DNA of 64,000 nt, taken from NCBI GenBank assembly GCA_958299035.1, contig CATQJL010000001.1:81655071-81719070 (forward strand), written 5' to 3'. The notes beneath the pieces are model-generated. The model was given only the letters and a program-made list of their open reading frames with translations, searched no databases and had not been told where the DNA came from. How positions within the stretch are numbered: position 1 is the stretch's first letter; each line of letters begins with the position of its first letter. Positions 13,089 through 24,060 of the stretch are shown here, one piece after another. A program made the translations under genes and the position numbers. Origin of the DNA: Cylicocyclus nassatus. Its lineage: Eukaryota > Nematoda > Chromadorea > Rhabditida > Strongylidae.

Positions 13089-14630
13089 ATGTGCAGAATG
13101 GAGTTCAGAGATTCTTTCTCAGCTCTTGTTCCCATTTAATTCAACTGGAATCACCTAATGCGAGGTCGCAGTGAACAATGAGTTAGGTAGTCAACGAAGA
13201 TTGTTCTTATAATTCTCAGTTTGACATCATCATAAAAATACCGATAAAGCGGTAATTCAAGGGCAGAATGAGTGTTTTGAATGTGCTTCCAACACCCATA
13301 TGAGAAATTGACGGCTTGTCGACATGGAAATTGAAACTTATGGCCACCAACGCGAATTAACTTCTTCTTGGTGATGGCTAAACCTTTCAGGTGTTAGTGG
13401 AAAAAAGGTTTGTGGAACTCTTCCGATCTCATTTTCCATCGCGTTTTCCACTGTTTGCTTCCTTTAGTCGGACTGTGAAGTTCCGAAACTGATGGACACG
13501 CTGTAGAACAATGGTTGAACAAGCAGGATCAAATGACATCAAAGTCGAGAATATACAGTGGGCAAACTGTAATTTGCTCAGTAGTATTTTCTAGTATCTC
13601 TACAAAACGCTTTTGCCTTTCATCTATCAAATTGCGATTCTTTGTGTTTTGGTGCCGGGCGTCTAAAACATTAGTTAACCCCAAGAATGATTTCTTTTAT
13701 ATTTATAACTTTCGGCGATGTTCTTCCCAAACACAAAACTCTTTATTGTCATTTTTGAAAGAGAATCCTATGTTTCAAGATGGAGCCTTGGTAGTGTTGA
13801 GCTGGAAAGAATCTTTGAGGTTTTGAAAGAAATTGAAAAGTGCACAGCAGGGCTTGGCAAAATAGCAGGGGCAAGCTATTCAGCTATTCCTGTGCGTAAA
13901 AGCAGAGAGAATCATAGTGTGTATTCGTCCAAACATGCATGGGTGAAGAACTATATGTCGCCGAAAGTGTGAGGGTCCCGCGGGACCATGCAGTAGATAC
14001 TCAGCCTGTGCTTGTCGGAATATGTATAGTTCATTTACGAAATCGTGACGACGGATTCTACTGCGGACTTTAGCCCACAGGAGCGTAAAACGCTCATACA
14101 GAAGGCATCACCTCAACGTTCAGCTCAGTCACTTCCAGTGTCCAAATATTTTCATACGTGAGCAAAAAAACCACCAAAATAAAAACCAAGAAAATGCGAT
14201 TTCCGGAAGTGGCGTGCGTGTCGCGCAGTCGTCATGAGGTTTCAAACGCCCTGTATTTGTTGCAGATGTCCGGTGTCCTCCCACTTTCGCGACATATAGT
14301 CCGCTACCCTGGTTTCGACATTCCAGTTGGTACGAATGCAAGTCACAGGTGTCTACCAATTACTAGATCAGACGAAAGTTCTTTCGCACCGTATTCAAAA
14401 ATTCATGCCTGTCTTCCTTTACAGATTTGCAAGCGATTAACTTTGTTTGAAAGAAGGAGTCGTGTATTTATAAATGCTGCATGTAGCACGATTCCTGATG
14501 CATAGATATTGCGTAGATAGATGCGGTGAAAGAAAGTCACTCAACATTTATTTTTCTTGTTTTGATCATTAAAGACTGAAGTTGAAGAGAGGTACGATAC
14601 CGTTCACATTTTTTGAAAAATAGACGCGAA
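13089..14630. other. No gene recognised
   Basis: The stretch has overlapping open frames up to about 115 codons on both strands (for example 13515-13826 and 14158-14505), none with a family motif or clear splice structure. I see no transposon ends either. Confidence 0.4.
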
Positions 14631-14730
14631 TATACATGCATGTTGCTACATGTATGGACATGTCGCTACATGTCCATACATGTAGTGACATGTCGCATTG
14701 ATGCTACATGTCGCTATATGTATGACATCA
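14631..14730. repeat. Palindromic ACATGT-word cluster
   Basis: A cluster of TACATGT, GACATGTCG and CTACATG words gives repeated, partly palindromic units of about 12-20 bp. The 5' end of the 14698-15402 frame overlaps it. Confidence 0.65.
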
Positions 14731-15402
14731 CCGTCGCGTGGCCATATCTCGCTTCAGAGTGGACGAATTCTGAATGCAAAGCAATCATTCGATTCAGCTT
14801 GGCGCGGAGAATTTTCTGATATATCGGAAATGGGGGTACGATGTCTTAGATATTTCGTTTGGTTTTTTCAAATTCTTCTGCGGAGGTCCTTTCGCGATTA
14901 TGTGAAGCAGCGCCTATCCAACATAGAAGACTTTACTAAGTACTGTTCGATAATACTGTCTTGTAGATTATTGTGCGCTAAAATTAGGCTCAGACTTCTT
15001 TCCAAAGGAGATAGAAGCGCTGGTGAATTCTGGAAAAATCAGGCGTTTTCAAATTCTACTCGCCATAACTTCCTTCGGAATAAGTATATTTTGAATCTGA
15101 AAACAGCGCCTTGCTCAGCTCATCAAGTCGAATCTTATCATATACAGCATGTCCTTGATATTTCGATTTCAGTATTCTTGAATCTTTCTGAGGACGTCTT
15201 TTCGCGAGTAAAGCAGCGAGCATTGTGCCGAGTACACCAGCAAGGATCTTTCGATAGCACTTTTTCTGTAGATTTTGATGTGTTAAATAGTAGCCGCAGG
15301 TTTCTTTTCAAAGGAAATAGAACGGCTGGTGAAATGTGGAAAAATCTTGTCGTCCCCAAAATCTACTCGCCATATCCGCAGGATACGAAGCTATCTTGCT
15401 AA
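14698..15402 (+). CDS. Unrecognised 234-codon ORF with an internal duplication
   Basis: The longest coding-like frame between the GPCR and the hAT remnant that is not simple repeat. Codons around 14850-15075 and 15168-15375 are diverged tandem copies in the same frame: the first has LLSKGDRSAGEFWKN, the second FLFKGNRTAGEMWKN, each preceded by a VKQR word. Keeping the frame across both copies argues weakly for past selection or a recent duplication of a coding unit. I recognise no domain. The 5' end overlaps a palindromic repeat, so the start is uncertain. A 939-bp foldback begins about 100 bp downstream. Confidence 0.3.
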   Translation: MMLHVAICMTSPSRGHISLQSGRILNAKQSFDSAWRGEFSDISEMGVRCLRYFVWFFQILLRRSFRDYVKQRLSNIEDFTKYCSIILSCRLLCAKIRLRLLSKGDRSAGEFWKNQAFSNSTRHNFLRNKYILNLKTAPCSAHQVESYHIQHVLDISISVFLNLSEDVFSRVKQRALCRVHQQGSFDSTFSVDFDVLNSSRRFLFKGNRTAGEMWKNLVVPKIYSPYPQDTKLSC

Positions 15403-15508
15403 GCAGGTGTGAGTTTCAAAATCAGCAGGTCGCATAACCTCTACGAGCAATCCGATATGTTCGGGTTATTCTATTTTTTCTCGTTTTACGCTCTGGAAGC
15501 TCGCCGAT

Positions 15509-16447
15509 GGATTTTGGTCAAAATGTTGATGCTCTTGAATTGTAAGAAAACTTCGCTTATAGAGGTTTTCGAACACGCTCTTTACGAAAATTGTGGTCTT
15601 TGAGGATTACCGGGTCTTTTTGGAGAGATACGGTGAGGTGACTGTAACTGCATCACGAAAGTGCGTAACCTTGCCCGCACTTCTCGCGTACCTGTCAGAA
15701 AACTTGCCTGCTTGCTTTTCTAAGTCAAACTAGGAATTGTGCTATCGAACGGTGCATGACTCAGGCTCCAGTCTGTAAAATTCGCCGAGTTACGAGCCTA
15801 CGAAAGCACGTCCTCATAAATTTCGCCCTAAATTTAAAGATCGCATATTTCGTCGAAATTCCTCCGTGAGCGCATGCACAACACCGATCAAATCTTTCCA
15901 CATCCTTAATGGATCTTATTGTGTTAGATCACCGATCAAATCTTTCCACATCCTTGATGGATCTTATTGTGTTAGATATGGTGCTTTGAGCTCTAGCCAC
16001 GAAATAGCTTTGATGTTCAATTGAGCAGCTGTAGCACACGCAAGCACCATATTCAATACAGTGGTCGTTGGGCGAAGCGAGCATAATATCCTTAACGAGC
16101 GTCATTGGAAATATGCGATCTTTACATTTTGGGCAAAATTCATGAGGACGTGTTTTCGTAGGCTCGTACGGCGAATTCTACAGACTGGAGCCTGAGTCAT
16201 GCACCGTTCGATAGCACAATTCCTAGTTCGACTTAGAAAAGCAAGCAGGCAAGTTTTCTGACAGGTACGCGAGAAGTGCGGGCAAAGTTACGCACTTTCG
16301 TGATGCAGTTACAGCCACCTCACCATATCTCTCCAAAAAGACCCTGTGATCCTCAAAGACCACGATTTTCGTAAAGAGCGTGTTCGAAAACCTCTATAAG
16401 CGAAGTTTCCTTACAATTTAAGAGCATCAACATTTTGACCAAAATCC
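15509..16447. mobile_element. Large foldback element, 939 bp
   Basis: The arms are about 350 bp, diverged by scattered substitutions. The outermost word GGATTTTGGTCAAAATGTTG pairs with CATTTTGACCAAAATCC at the right end. Inner landmarks such as GGTACGCGAGAAGTGCGGGC occur in opposite orientation in the two arms. The centre (about 15860-16090) is unpaired and holds a 48-bp tandem duplication. No transposase is seen. Confidence 0.85.
15882..15977 (+). repeat. 48-bp tandem duplication in the foldback loop
   Basis: Two adjacent 48-bp units starting CACCGATCAAATCTTTCCAC differ at one base (CCTTAATGG versus CCTTGATGG). They lie in the loop of the 15509-16447 element. Confidence 0.9.
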
Positions 16448-17176
16448 TGGAATCCAAATATAAATCATTCAATTTATAAAGACACTCTAGAAAGCGTCGT
16501 AAATTTCGCTCTTGTCAATGAATCTGTCTGAAACTCTGCTCTTTTGTGCGCATTCTAACTTATCACGACGGCTCAAAACGGCTTCCAATCTTATTGAGTT
16601 TGAACGGAGAAAAACAAAAAAGCTCGAGCAAGCCCTCAGTGAAAGCTGGACAGAATTATAAACACACCTGTTTTTTTTTCAAACACCAAATTTTCTTGCA
16701 CAGTTACATCCGAAACACGAAACATTTGCAACGCCTACGAACTGTCATCTTGTTCAAACAGGAACGATCACTGCATTTTTTTGCTTTCAAAAACATAGAA
16801 GTCAATCTGCTTCAGCAAACAGCTGGTCTGAGGACTTTTCAAGCCTTTGCTTGTTTCAAACGATAGTCATAAAATCTGCTGAACCTTTTCGATAGATGAG
16901 GTGGAAAGTGCTTTCATAAATGCTGCGCGTTGTCCGCAAGTTTTAGTGAAGTAAAAGTTTTGTTTGCGTTTTCAACAGACAAGACCACGAGAGTGAGGAT
17001 ATTCGACCTTGAACGGCATACTGGTTGTGTAAGCGGTTTTCAGTGATAAATGTTCTGTAATAAATGTGCATTTTGCAGAGAAAAGAAATGATTTGCAGTG
17101 CGTTAGTGGCAACTGCTATGTCTTGATGTCTCTTACAAAGTGATATGATTACGAACCGGCTTTCCCAGGGTAGTTT
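16448..17176. other. No gene recognised
   Basis: A 106-codon frame at 16546-16866 has no recognisable domain. I see no splice structure or transposon ends. Confidence 0.4.
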
Positions 17177-17250
17177 TACCCTTGAGGATTAAACCTACCC
17201 TTGAGGATTAAACCTACCCTTAAGGGTTAAACCTACCTTTAAGGGTAAAC
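17177..17250 (+). repeat. About 20-bp tandem repeat
   Basis: Four imperfect copies of a unit like TACCCTTGAGGATTAAACC, drifting to TACCCTTAAGGGTTAAACC. The last copies are self-complementary (TTAAGGGTTAA). Unlike the usual nematode telomere word TTAGGC. Confidence 0.8.
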
Positions 17251-17439
17251 CTTGCCCCGGAAAAGCGACTAACCTGTATCACAAAAGAAAAGCGACTAAC
17301 CTGTAAAAAATACTCTCAAGAACGTGGCTCATCAGAGTGAATTTAACTCTAGCATAGAGCAAGGTTAAATTTACCCTACACTTCGTACAAACATAAAGTA
17401 ATCTCTCGCTGCACTATTCAGTCTTGGCAATCTGTTTTA

Positions 17440-17532
17440 ACAGCAAATACATATTTTTAACTATTATTATCTCAACAAACACATATTTTCAACTGTTATT
17501 ATCACAACAAACACATATTTTTGCTATTATTG
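17440..17532 (+). repeat. 36-bp tandem repeat, about 2.5 copies
   Basis: Units of CAACAAACACATATTTT plus CAACTGTTATTAT repeat with small changes. AT-rich and without coding sense. Between here and 18300 I see no gene. Confidence 0.75.
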
Positions 17533-18310
17533 TTAGATTTTCTAATTCCTTTTTCGCTTCGTCCAATCAAATTACAAGAACTAGGGTATTTTTTAGCGTT
17601 TTGTTAGTCAACTTCAAGTGCATCTAAAAGTAAAATAGTGTTACCAGGTATCAAATCATGCACTGAAACAGTATGTGGGTGGGCTAAGATTCAAATGAGT
17701 GAGTTCCATATTACGAAATTTTTCGAGTTGTTGAGCTTAATGTTTGCCATATCAAAGTCCTTAGTTGGACATGTACTTTATTCAAAACTAAATTGTTTTA
17801 GAACGCGTTGAGTCGTTGACAATTTATCAGAAAAACACAAAGGTTCCTCTTATAAATATCGGCGTATCTGCGGTGGGTTCAATAGGATCAACTCAATAAT
17901 AGACACGGCAACACGTAAACATATCAAGATGCGGCGGGTACGCCGCAGCTGCTTAGTCTGCCTCAGCCTTAGCTATCAGTAGTGAGGAGTTCCAATCTAA
18001 ACAGCTTGGGCAGCTCTACAACACCTTCCTCCTAAGATGAACAACGGTACATTTCAAAACGAGGATCTACTTGAAGACGTTCTGGTGGTTGACGACGACG
18101 GCTCGATTTGTTGGTGTCAGTGACGTGGTTGAAGTTGCTTGATGACCAGCGACCAGGACGGTATTTATCAATCTCCCAATCGCTGTGCGGGTCATTGTTA
18201 ATGAGAGCCCGCATAGGCGAGGGCGCCCTTCCCGCCATTTATGAAAGTTCGGAAGGGCGGCCCAAACAGCAGCGCCGCCCGACTCGTCGAAATGGGGAAC
18301 TGCTGCCCGA

Positions 18311-18374
18311 CTGCCGTGCCCGGCTGCCGTGCCCGGCTGCCGTGCCCGACTGCCGTGCCCGACTGCCGTGCCCG
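18311..18374 (+). repeat. 13-bp GC-rich minisatellite
   Basis: About five head-to-tail copies of CTGCCGTGCCCGG or CTGCCGTGCCCGA in a GC-rich island (18170-18480). The island shares short words with 21360-21570 (GGTATTTATCAA with GCGCCC nearby in inverted orientation, and AGGTGAAGGGG in direct orientation). Those two blocks flank the hAT remnant and may be remains of one element. Confidence 0.8.
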
Positions 18375-18828
18375 ACATGGCCAAACTCGCCAGCGGACCA
18401 CATTCTTCAATAAACAGGAGCCCGGTCACCAGCATAGGCCGGGCTCTCCCTAGGTGAAGGGGTCTCAGCTGTTCCCGACCTTCCAGGGTGAAGGGGGTAT
18501 GTGAGTCTAGGGAGAGGGGGGAAAGGAAGAGAGAAAAGGTAAAAAGCGTGGTATGAAGAGCTCAAATTTGTACCTTATTTAGGCTCAAATTGAAAAAAAA
18601 ATTAAAAATTTTTAAAAGAAATTAAAATTTTTTAAAAAAATTGACTTTATGAAGATCTGTCGTCCTGTTTCATTGCATCAACAAAAAACGAAAGCAATAA
18701 GGCTCATCCCAAAATGTACAAGTTAGGAACAACTTCAATTCCTGCACATCATCATCAACATATCACTATCGCTAACGTCAGAGACAACGAGTTCGCTGCC
18801 TAAAAAATCTTCTTCTTCCTCCAAAAGG

Positions 18829-19894
18829 TCATCGGAGTAGAAGTAGAATTGCGTGCAAAAGCGTTCTGAGTCGAAAATGGATTTGAAACTTTCTTCTTCT
18901 TCTAAGCGCTTTTGTGATTTTTTTTCCTGGCCGTCTGGTAGCACCAGGAAAGTCAGCAGGTAGGTGACCAGTTTCTTCATACCATCTTTTAGGATATTTC
19001 AAAAGGCCTTTTGGTAACAGCCTGTCTGGACCACTTATACCAATCCTTTGAATGAAGTTTTCAGATAACAATATGTTTAGTAGAAGGTTAACAAACCTTA
19101 AATAATTGCTTAGTTGCTCCATCGTTGTACGACTTCTGCGTTGTGTTCTGATAACAGAGTAGATAGGAAATTTTTTTCTCCACCTCTGCCGTGCTAGTCG
19201 GAATGGAAACTAGCTTTGCTAGTAAATCCATCAGATTTTTGCGGTAAGTAATGGGAAAAGAGCCAGATCGCATATGCTTTCGCAACATGGGAAGGAAATA
19301 GTGCATACTTTTTTGGCCTTGTCGAACTCTGGCATCACCTCCTCTGGCATACGTCCTGCTAGCTGATGAGAAAGCTGCTCAACTTCTTCTTTAACAGCAT
19401 CTGCGGAATAGCCGAAAAAAGTAGATACTATGCTGCGCGTTGGTTTTTTTTCAATATCATGGGTCATAATGTCACAAGTTCGAGATACTTTCAGCAGCAT
19501 AAAACACAGAGTTAAGTTCGCACTCCAGTCGGGATCTAAGAGCAGCAGCTATGCTTTGTACTAACACCTTCCTTTTGTTCATATCCATGTTCGTGAATTT
19601 AGCAGCCTTGAAATCTTCAGCAACCTGAAGATCAGCAATGGACTTCCTGGACATTTCCTCATTGAAACTAAGCAATCTGCTTGGATTCCTTATGTAGGAA
19701 GTCAAAGAGTTTCGCTCAATTGTCAACTCTGTATCAATGTCGACGACATTTTCGTCGGCAAAATATTCTCCTTCTGCCTCGCTGCTAAACTGGAACACAT
19801 GCGAGTCATCTGCGATTTTGTAAAGTATTCTGCCTGCCGTTTCCTCTTTGAACTGCCAACCTTTCCAAAACATTGAAGGATATTTTGATAACAT
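18829..19894 (-). pseudogene. hAT-type transposase remnant (frameshifted)
   Basis: Minus-strand frames at 19894-19472, 19500-19231, 19306-19088 and 19122-18829 read as one decayed protein. The diagnostic block is IPTSTAEVEKKISYLL followed by DGATKQLFK, matching the C-terminal dimerisation region typical of hAT transposases and their domesticated relatives. The frame shifts at about 19090, after which the sequence resumes as VNLLLNILLSENFIQRIG. The N-terminal zinc finger and catalytic acidic residues cannot be assigned with confidence. Stops and shifts make it non-functional. Possible element ends are the GC-rich blocks at 18.2 and 21.5 kb, but clear terminal repeats and an 8-bp target duplication were not found. 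Confidence 0.6.
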
Positions 19895-20268
19895 GTTGTT
19901 CTTCTGAATGTCTCAAAGTTTTTGATTCATTGAAACCAACCATTCTCTACAGATTAGTAAGGTAAATCTAGAGCGCTTTCACGAAAGTGACCTTCTTCAG
20001 CACTAGGTTTACAGAGTATAGATTCCAGAAATGGGCGGGTTTTTGTGTGAAGGTGTGGAAATTCACCAATCCATAGTTTTTAAGTGTGTGCTAATAATGA
20101 TGGCATAACTGTCAATCAAAAGCGCATTTTTTACCAAAAAAACATAAACATATAACATCGATAAGCACGCTTAAATAGACGCGTTCGCTCACGTTCCCGT
20201 TAGTGTGCTGATAACAATGTCAATCCACAGCACATTTTTTACTATCAACTTGCTCCACCTCGCTCTTA
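19895..20268. other. No gene recognised
   Basis: AT-rich sequence between the hAT remnant and the next foldback; short inverted words such as GCTTTCACGAAAGTGAC near 19977 but no gene. Confidence 0.4.
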
Positions 20269-20876
20269 TTAGGTAGTCCCGAAAGTTTTTGAGCACGATT
20301 TTCAAAAATTCATAACTTCTGATTTTTCCAACCAATTTGATGCTTTCACCTTTATGTGAAAGGGTAAGTCATGCTCTTTATAATGACATCTCAGCTGCTT
20401 AGCAATGGTCTGTTGCATAGATAGGAGCTATAGAAGAAAAATGGTCAAAATTTGAATTTTCTGTGTAAGGTCAAAAAAATCGGAGACTTGCAACAAAAAT
20501 CGGAGCAGTCAGTTTTGTAGGTTCTTTCACCAGCTCTTTCTAACAGTGCAAAAATTGCGCCAATTGAGCGTTTCTATGGAAAGTTATAATCCGCACTTTT
20601 AGAAAAAGCTGGTGAAGGAACCTACAATACCGACTGCTCCGACTTTTGTTGCAAGTCTCCGATTTTTCATGACCCTACACAGAAAATTCAAATTTTGACC
20701 AATTTTCCTCTATCGCTCCTATCTATGCAACAAACCATTACTAAGCAGCTGAGATGTCTTTATAAAGAGCATGACTTACCCTTTCACATAAAAGTGAAAG
20801 CAGTCAAATCGGTTGGAAAAATCAGAAGTTATGAATTTTTAAAAATCGTGCGCAAAAACTTTCGGGACGACCCATA
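20269..20876. mobile_element. Mariner-like foldback, full-length palindrome
   Basis: The left end TTAGGTAGTCCCGAAAGTTT pairs with the right end AACTTTCGGGACGACCCATA. Each arm is about 280 bp and the pairing continues almost to the centre near 20572; for example GACATCTCAGCTGCTTAG on the left matches CTAAGCAGCTGAGATGTC on the right. No coding capacity. The right terminus has decayed (CCCATA instead of CCTAA). Confidence 0.88.
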
Positions 20877-20969
20877 CAATGTGTTGGCTTTTATGGGTCA
20901 CCGGAGCAAATGATTTTTAAAGCCGGGAAGCAAAAAAGCCCTAACATGCTTTATACCGTTCGAAAGCTG

Positions 20970-21101
20970 AGGGTTGAGCCAGACTTCGCGGGAAAGCGGC
21001 GTACGCGGCGTACGCAGCGTACGCTCGGTATATTTCATCATAGGAACATACGCGGCGTACGCTGCGTACGTCGCGTACGCCGCGCAGTCTGGCCCAACCC
21101 T
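20970..21101. mobile_element. 132-bp foldback built on GCGTACGC words
   Basis: It starts AGGGTTGAGCCAGACTTCGC and ends GCAGTCTGGCCCAACCCT. The inside is a series of palindromic GCGTACGC words on both arms around a TATATTTCATCATAGGA centre. A near-identical copy lies at 51011-51142, so the family is recently active or conserved. Confidence 0.9.
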
Positions 21102-21239
21102 GAGATCACGGAGAATTGACGTAGACCATCGACTTTTTTCTAGGTCTTCTGTGCCGCGAGATAGGAGGGATTTTATGTACTCAAAACCAACTGCTTTTTT
21201 GTCCTCACTTTCTGCTCTCCAAATGAATGCTACGAGGAT

Positions 21240-22744
21240 AAATAAATAATATAAATAAATGTAAATATCGTTTATTTTGTAAATTTATGAGCGTACTTGT
21301 TGTTTGAGGTACTTAGCCTGAAAAACCTTTTAATAACGATTTTTATCATATTCTCACAGTATAAACCAATCTCAGCCCAGGTGAAGGGGATCATCGGGAG
21401 TTTGGCCTCAAAGTGAAGGAGGTAAGATCCATCACTCCCCCTATCGCAACTATGGTCACCAGTTTGGCTTCATATATCGCGGGCGCCAGTCCCGCGCCTG
21501 TACAGGCTGATACCTGTAAGGGAACCCCTTCCCATACAGGAGGTTGATAAATACCGCCCCAGGGCTCGGCATGAGGTGGCTCTTCTAATTTTACAAAAAC
21601 GAAGCCCCCATAAACTTCGCCACAAGAATACAACATCACCTATGACGCGAACATGAAGGATGAAAACGAATAACGAGAAATTATGGAAAAAACATAAAGA
21701 AAGCATTGAACAGACGGAAAAGAACTGAAAATGTCCGTATCCTCCGCATTGGCGGCATGCTGTGTCCGGCGCGCACCCTTGCGAGCTTCGAGCAGGCTTG
21801 CTGCTGCCATACAAAATATTTGGAGGGCTGTAATTAGGCGAGAAAGAGGAGGTTTAGGGATAATCAGAAACTCAGCTGTAGGGTTTTTGATGTAGAATGC
21901 TTTCATGTCAAACATATGAAGAAATTATGTGAAGGAAGGAAAATTTATGACTTTTCTTTTTACAGCCACCTCAGGTGGCTGTCCAGAGGCTGCAAAGCCA
22001 CCTAACTCCGAAGAAAGTTTGCCACGCTTTCAGTTCACATAACTTTTTCACAACTTTTTGCACATAGTCTTAGCTCCCTACTGCCCATCTACGCACAAAT
22101 TTTGGTATCATTTCATTTTCTCTTCGTTGTAAACAAGTCTTTTGTTTATTTCGGGGGTAGGTTTGAATTCGCGCGCTTAACCGGCGAATATGTTGAAACA
22201 GAAGATTTTTGGTTTTTGCAGGAATGGGATCGATGAGGCAGTAATGACAATTTTCGTTCTCTATGAAGATGTAAAGTGATCTGAAGAAAGAAGGTGATTG
22301 GTTGGGGGGGGGGAGGCTGGGGCTTGAACGATACCCCTTTGCTTTTTATTCCAAAACGATATCTAGCTTGCCTTGTAAGCCACCGTGCTGAGCCCTGCCA
22401 GCGACGTCCATACCATTGTCCAGTCGACCTTCTTCGAAACACGTGATTTGTGATGAGTCATGACGGCGATTCATGCTTGATTCACTGCGCATCTGATTCG
22501 CATGTCGTCTCCATAACTGCCCGTCTTCCGTAAGCACATCATATACGGCTCTCCATGGCGTTTCTTCACGTGAGCTGGAATCCGTTTTTCAAATCCAGAG
22601 CGAAAATCGCGAACCCACATGGCTTCTTTGAGCTTGTGTTCTTTCTTCCGTGCTTCGTGATGCTGGTTAAAGTGATTTTCCGTTGTTTCGTTGTTCCTTC
22701 TTCTTCTTAGCTATGAATAGCGAGCGAGTTCCCAATTTACGTGG
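21240..22744. other. No gene recognised; contains poly-G tract
   Basis: Open frames such as 21470-21814 (minus) and 22146-22442 (minus) show no family signature. A G-run lies near 22303-22315. The block 21360-21570 shares words with 18150-18480, as noted for the hAT remnant. Confidence 0.4.
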
Positions 22745-23010
22745 AACAGCTCCACAATATACTTGGGTAATTCGAAAAGTTTTCACCAAATGAATGAATA
22801 TCGGATAAATTCGAAAACGAAAAATTTCGATTAAACGAATACTGAATGAATTCTAAAATAAGAAATCTCAAATAAACGAATATCGAATAAATTCGAGGTT
22901 CAAAAATTCTCGAATGAATGAATTTCGAATAAATTCGGAAAATCATGTCGTATGAATGAATATCGAATAATTAGAACATTGGAAGTCAAATTTCGAATAA
23001 ACGTTTGAAT
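22745..23010. repeat. ATTCGAATA degenerate array 1
   Basis: A patch dense in TTCGAATAAA, GAATGAAT and ATTCGAA words, each partly self-complementary, spaced irregularly at about 30 bp. Same word family as 24715-24990 and 47480-47970. Confidence 0.75.
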
Positions 23011-23034
23011 GATTTATCGATTAACTGGAGCAAC

Positions 23035-23341
23035 CATATCTCAAATTTGCTAACATATCTGGCTAAAGCCGATCCATTCGTAATCAGACCCTTGTATCTC
23101 CTATACCAACTCCGAGCTCAAAATTTTTCAAAAATCGCTGAAATCGATAAAATAGACTTCGGTTTTGATCAGCATCCTCATTTACTTCTTGTACCAACTC
23201 CCAACCTCGTAGCTCGAGATTTTCCAAAAATCGACAAAATCGATAAAGTAAAACTTTATTCATAATCAGCGCCCTCACTTACCCCCTGTACCAACTCCCG
23301 CAGCTCAAACTTTTCCAGAAATCGATAAAGTCGATAAAGTA
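23035..23341 (+). repeat. CCAACTCCCAGCCCCG repeat units, left part
   Basis: Three tandem units of about 90-110 bp carrying CCAACTCC, AGCTCAAA and ATCGATAAAATCGATAAA words. The same module is internal to the repeats at 41183-41770 and 49740-50251. The array is interrupted by the Penelope-like insertion and resumes at 23957. Confidence 0.75.
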
Positions 23342-23956
23342 GTTTGAGCTGCAACGCACGTTTCATTGGGGAAATAGGAAGAATGCTTAGCATTCGCGTA
23401 AAAGAACGTTTTGCAGATAAAAGGCGAAAGAACATGGCTTCAACGCTTGGCAGACATAGGCGCGAGGCGCATGGTGATGAAGATTTTGACATTAAAGTCA
23501 CGATTCTAACATTTGAAGAGGAGACCTCAGCTAGGAAAGCTATGGAAGCCTTCTGGATTTCTGCGAAGAGTCCAGAAATGAACAGCAAAAACAAATGTCT
23601 ATCAATAACCGCTGACTTTCTCCCGCTTATATCATTATGCGAGTTATGACTGTAGACCATTTACCAACTAATGCAGTATAACTCATTCGTGTCGCGACCG
23701 TCTCCTTCCGGTACGGACATCTGATGACGAAGCGGTGGTTCCCTGGTATGTCTTTGCTTTCGCAATTTTTGTGGCAATTAGATTGGGTGAAGGCCGAAAA
23801 CTGGCAGAAGGGGAGACATTTGGTAGGCTGGACTCACTGATGAAGCGTAGAACCATTCTAGGCCTCTGACGAAGACGAAAGCGTTGAAACGTAAGGCCGT
23901 TGATAGACTAATAAAGGACCACCTACCAACCTGTACGGCACAAGAAGAACATACAG
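23342..23956 (+). mobile_element. 5'-truncated Penelope-like retroelement with GIY-YIG endonuclease end
   Basis: A 615-bp insertion flanked by the direct repeat TCGATAAAGTA (23331-23341 and 23957-23967), read as an 11-bp target-site duplication. The frame ending at 23649 encodes the C-terminal endonuclease region: FIGEIGRMLSIRVKER, then LGRHRREAH and ARKAMEAFWISAKSPEMN. This resembles the GIY-YIG-type endonuclease of Penelope-like elements, with the reverse transcriptase lost by 5' truncation. The 3' noncoding part holds a hammerhead fold at 23861-23898. The ORF lacks its own proper start; it is a dead copy. Confidence 0.85.
23861..23898 (+). ncRNA. Hammerhead ribozyme motif (Penelope-type, minimal stem III)
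   Basis: Core CTGACGA at 23866-23872; stem II GACG/CGTT at 23874-23877 and 23882-23885 with loop AAAG; GAAA at 23886-23889. Stem I is GGCCT (23861-23865) paired with AGGCC (23894-23898). Stem III is reduced to C90-G91 and the predicted cleavage site follows GTA (23891-23893). Penelope-like elements are known to carry hammerheads with very short stem III, and this lies in the right place downstream of the endonuclease frame. Activity, perhaps only as a dimer, is inferred. Confidence 0.8.
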
Positions 23957-24060
23957 TCGATAAAGTAAATATCCATAGTCAACACTCTCACTTACCCCTT
24001 TATACCAACTCCCAGCCCCGCAGCTCAAACTTCTCCAAAAATCGATGAAGTTGGTCGGTT
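23957..24060 (+). repeat. CCAACTCCCAGCCCCG repeat units, right part
   Basis: Continuation of the array at 23035-23341 after the Penelope insertion, starting with the second TCGATAAAGTA and containing ACCAACTCCCAGCCCCG and an AAATCGATGAAG word. Confidence 0.75.

Noticed and set aside
17177..17250. Telomere-like repeat
   Set aside because: The AACCTACCC words look superficially telomeric but do not match TTAGGC and the unit drifts around 20 bp.
18067..18453. Overlapping frames rich in Gly, Arg and Ala on both strands
   Set aside because: They arise from the 13-bp GC-rich tandem repeat and are open in several phases.
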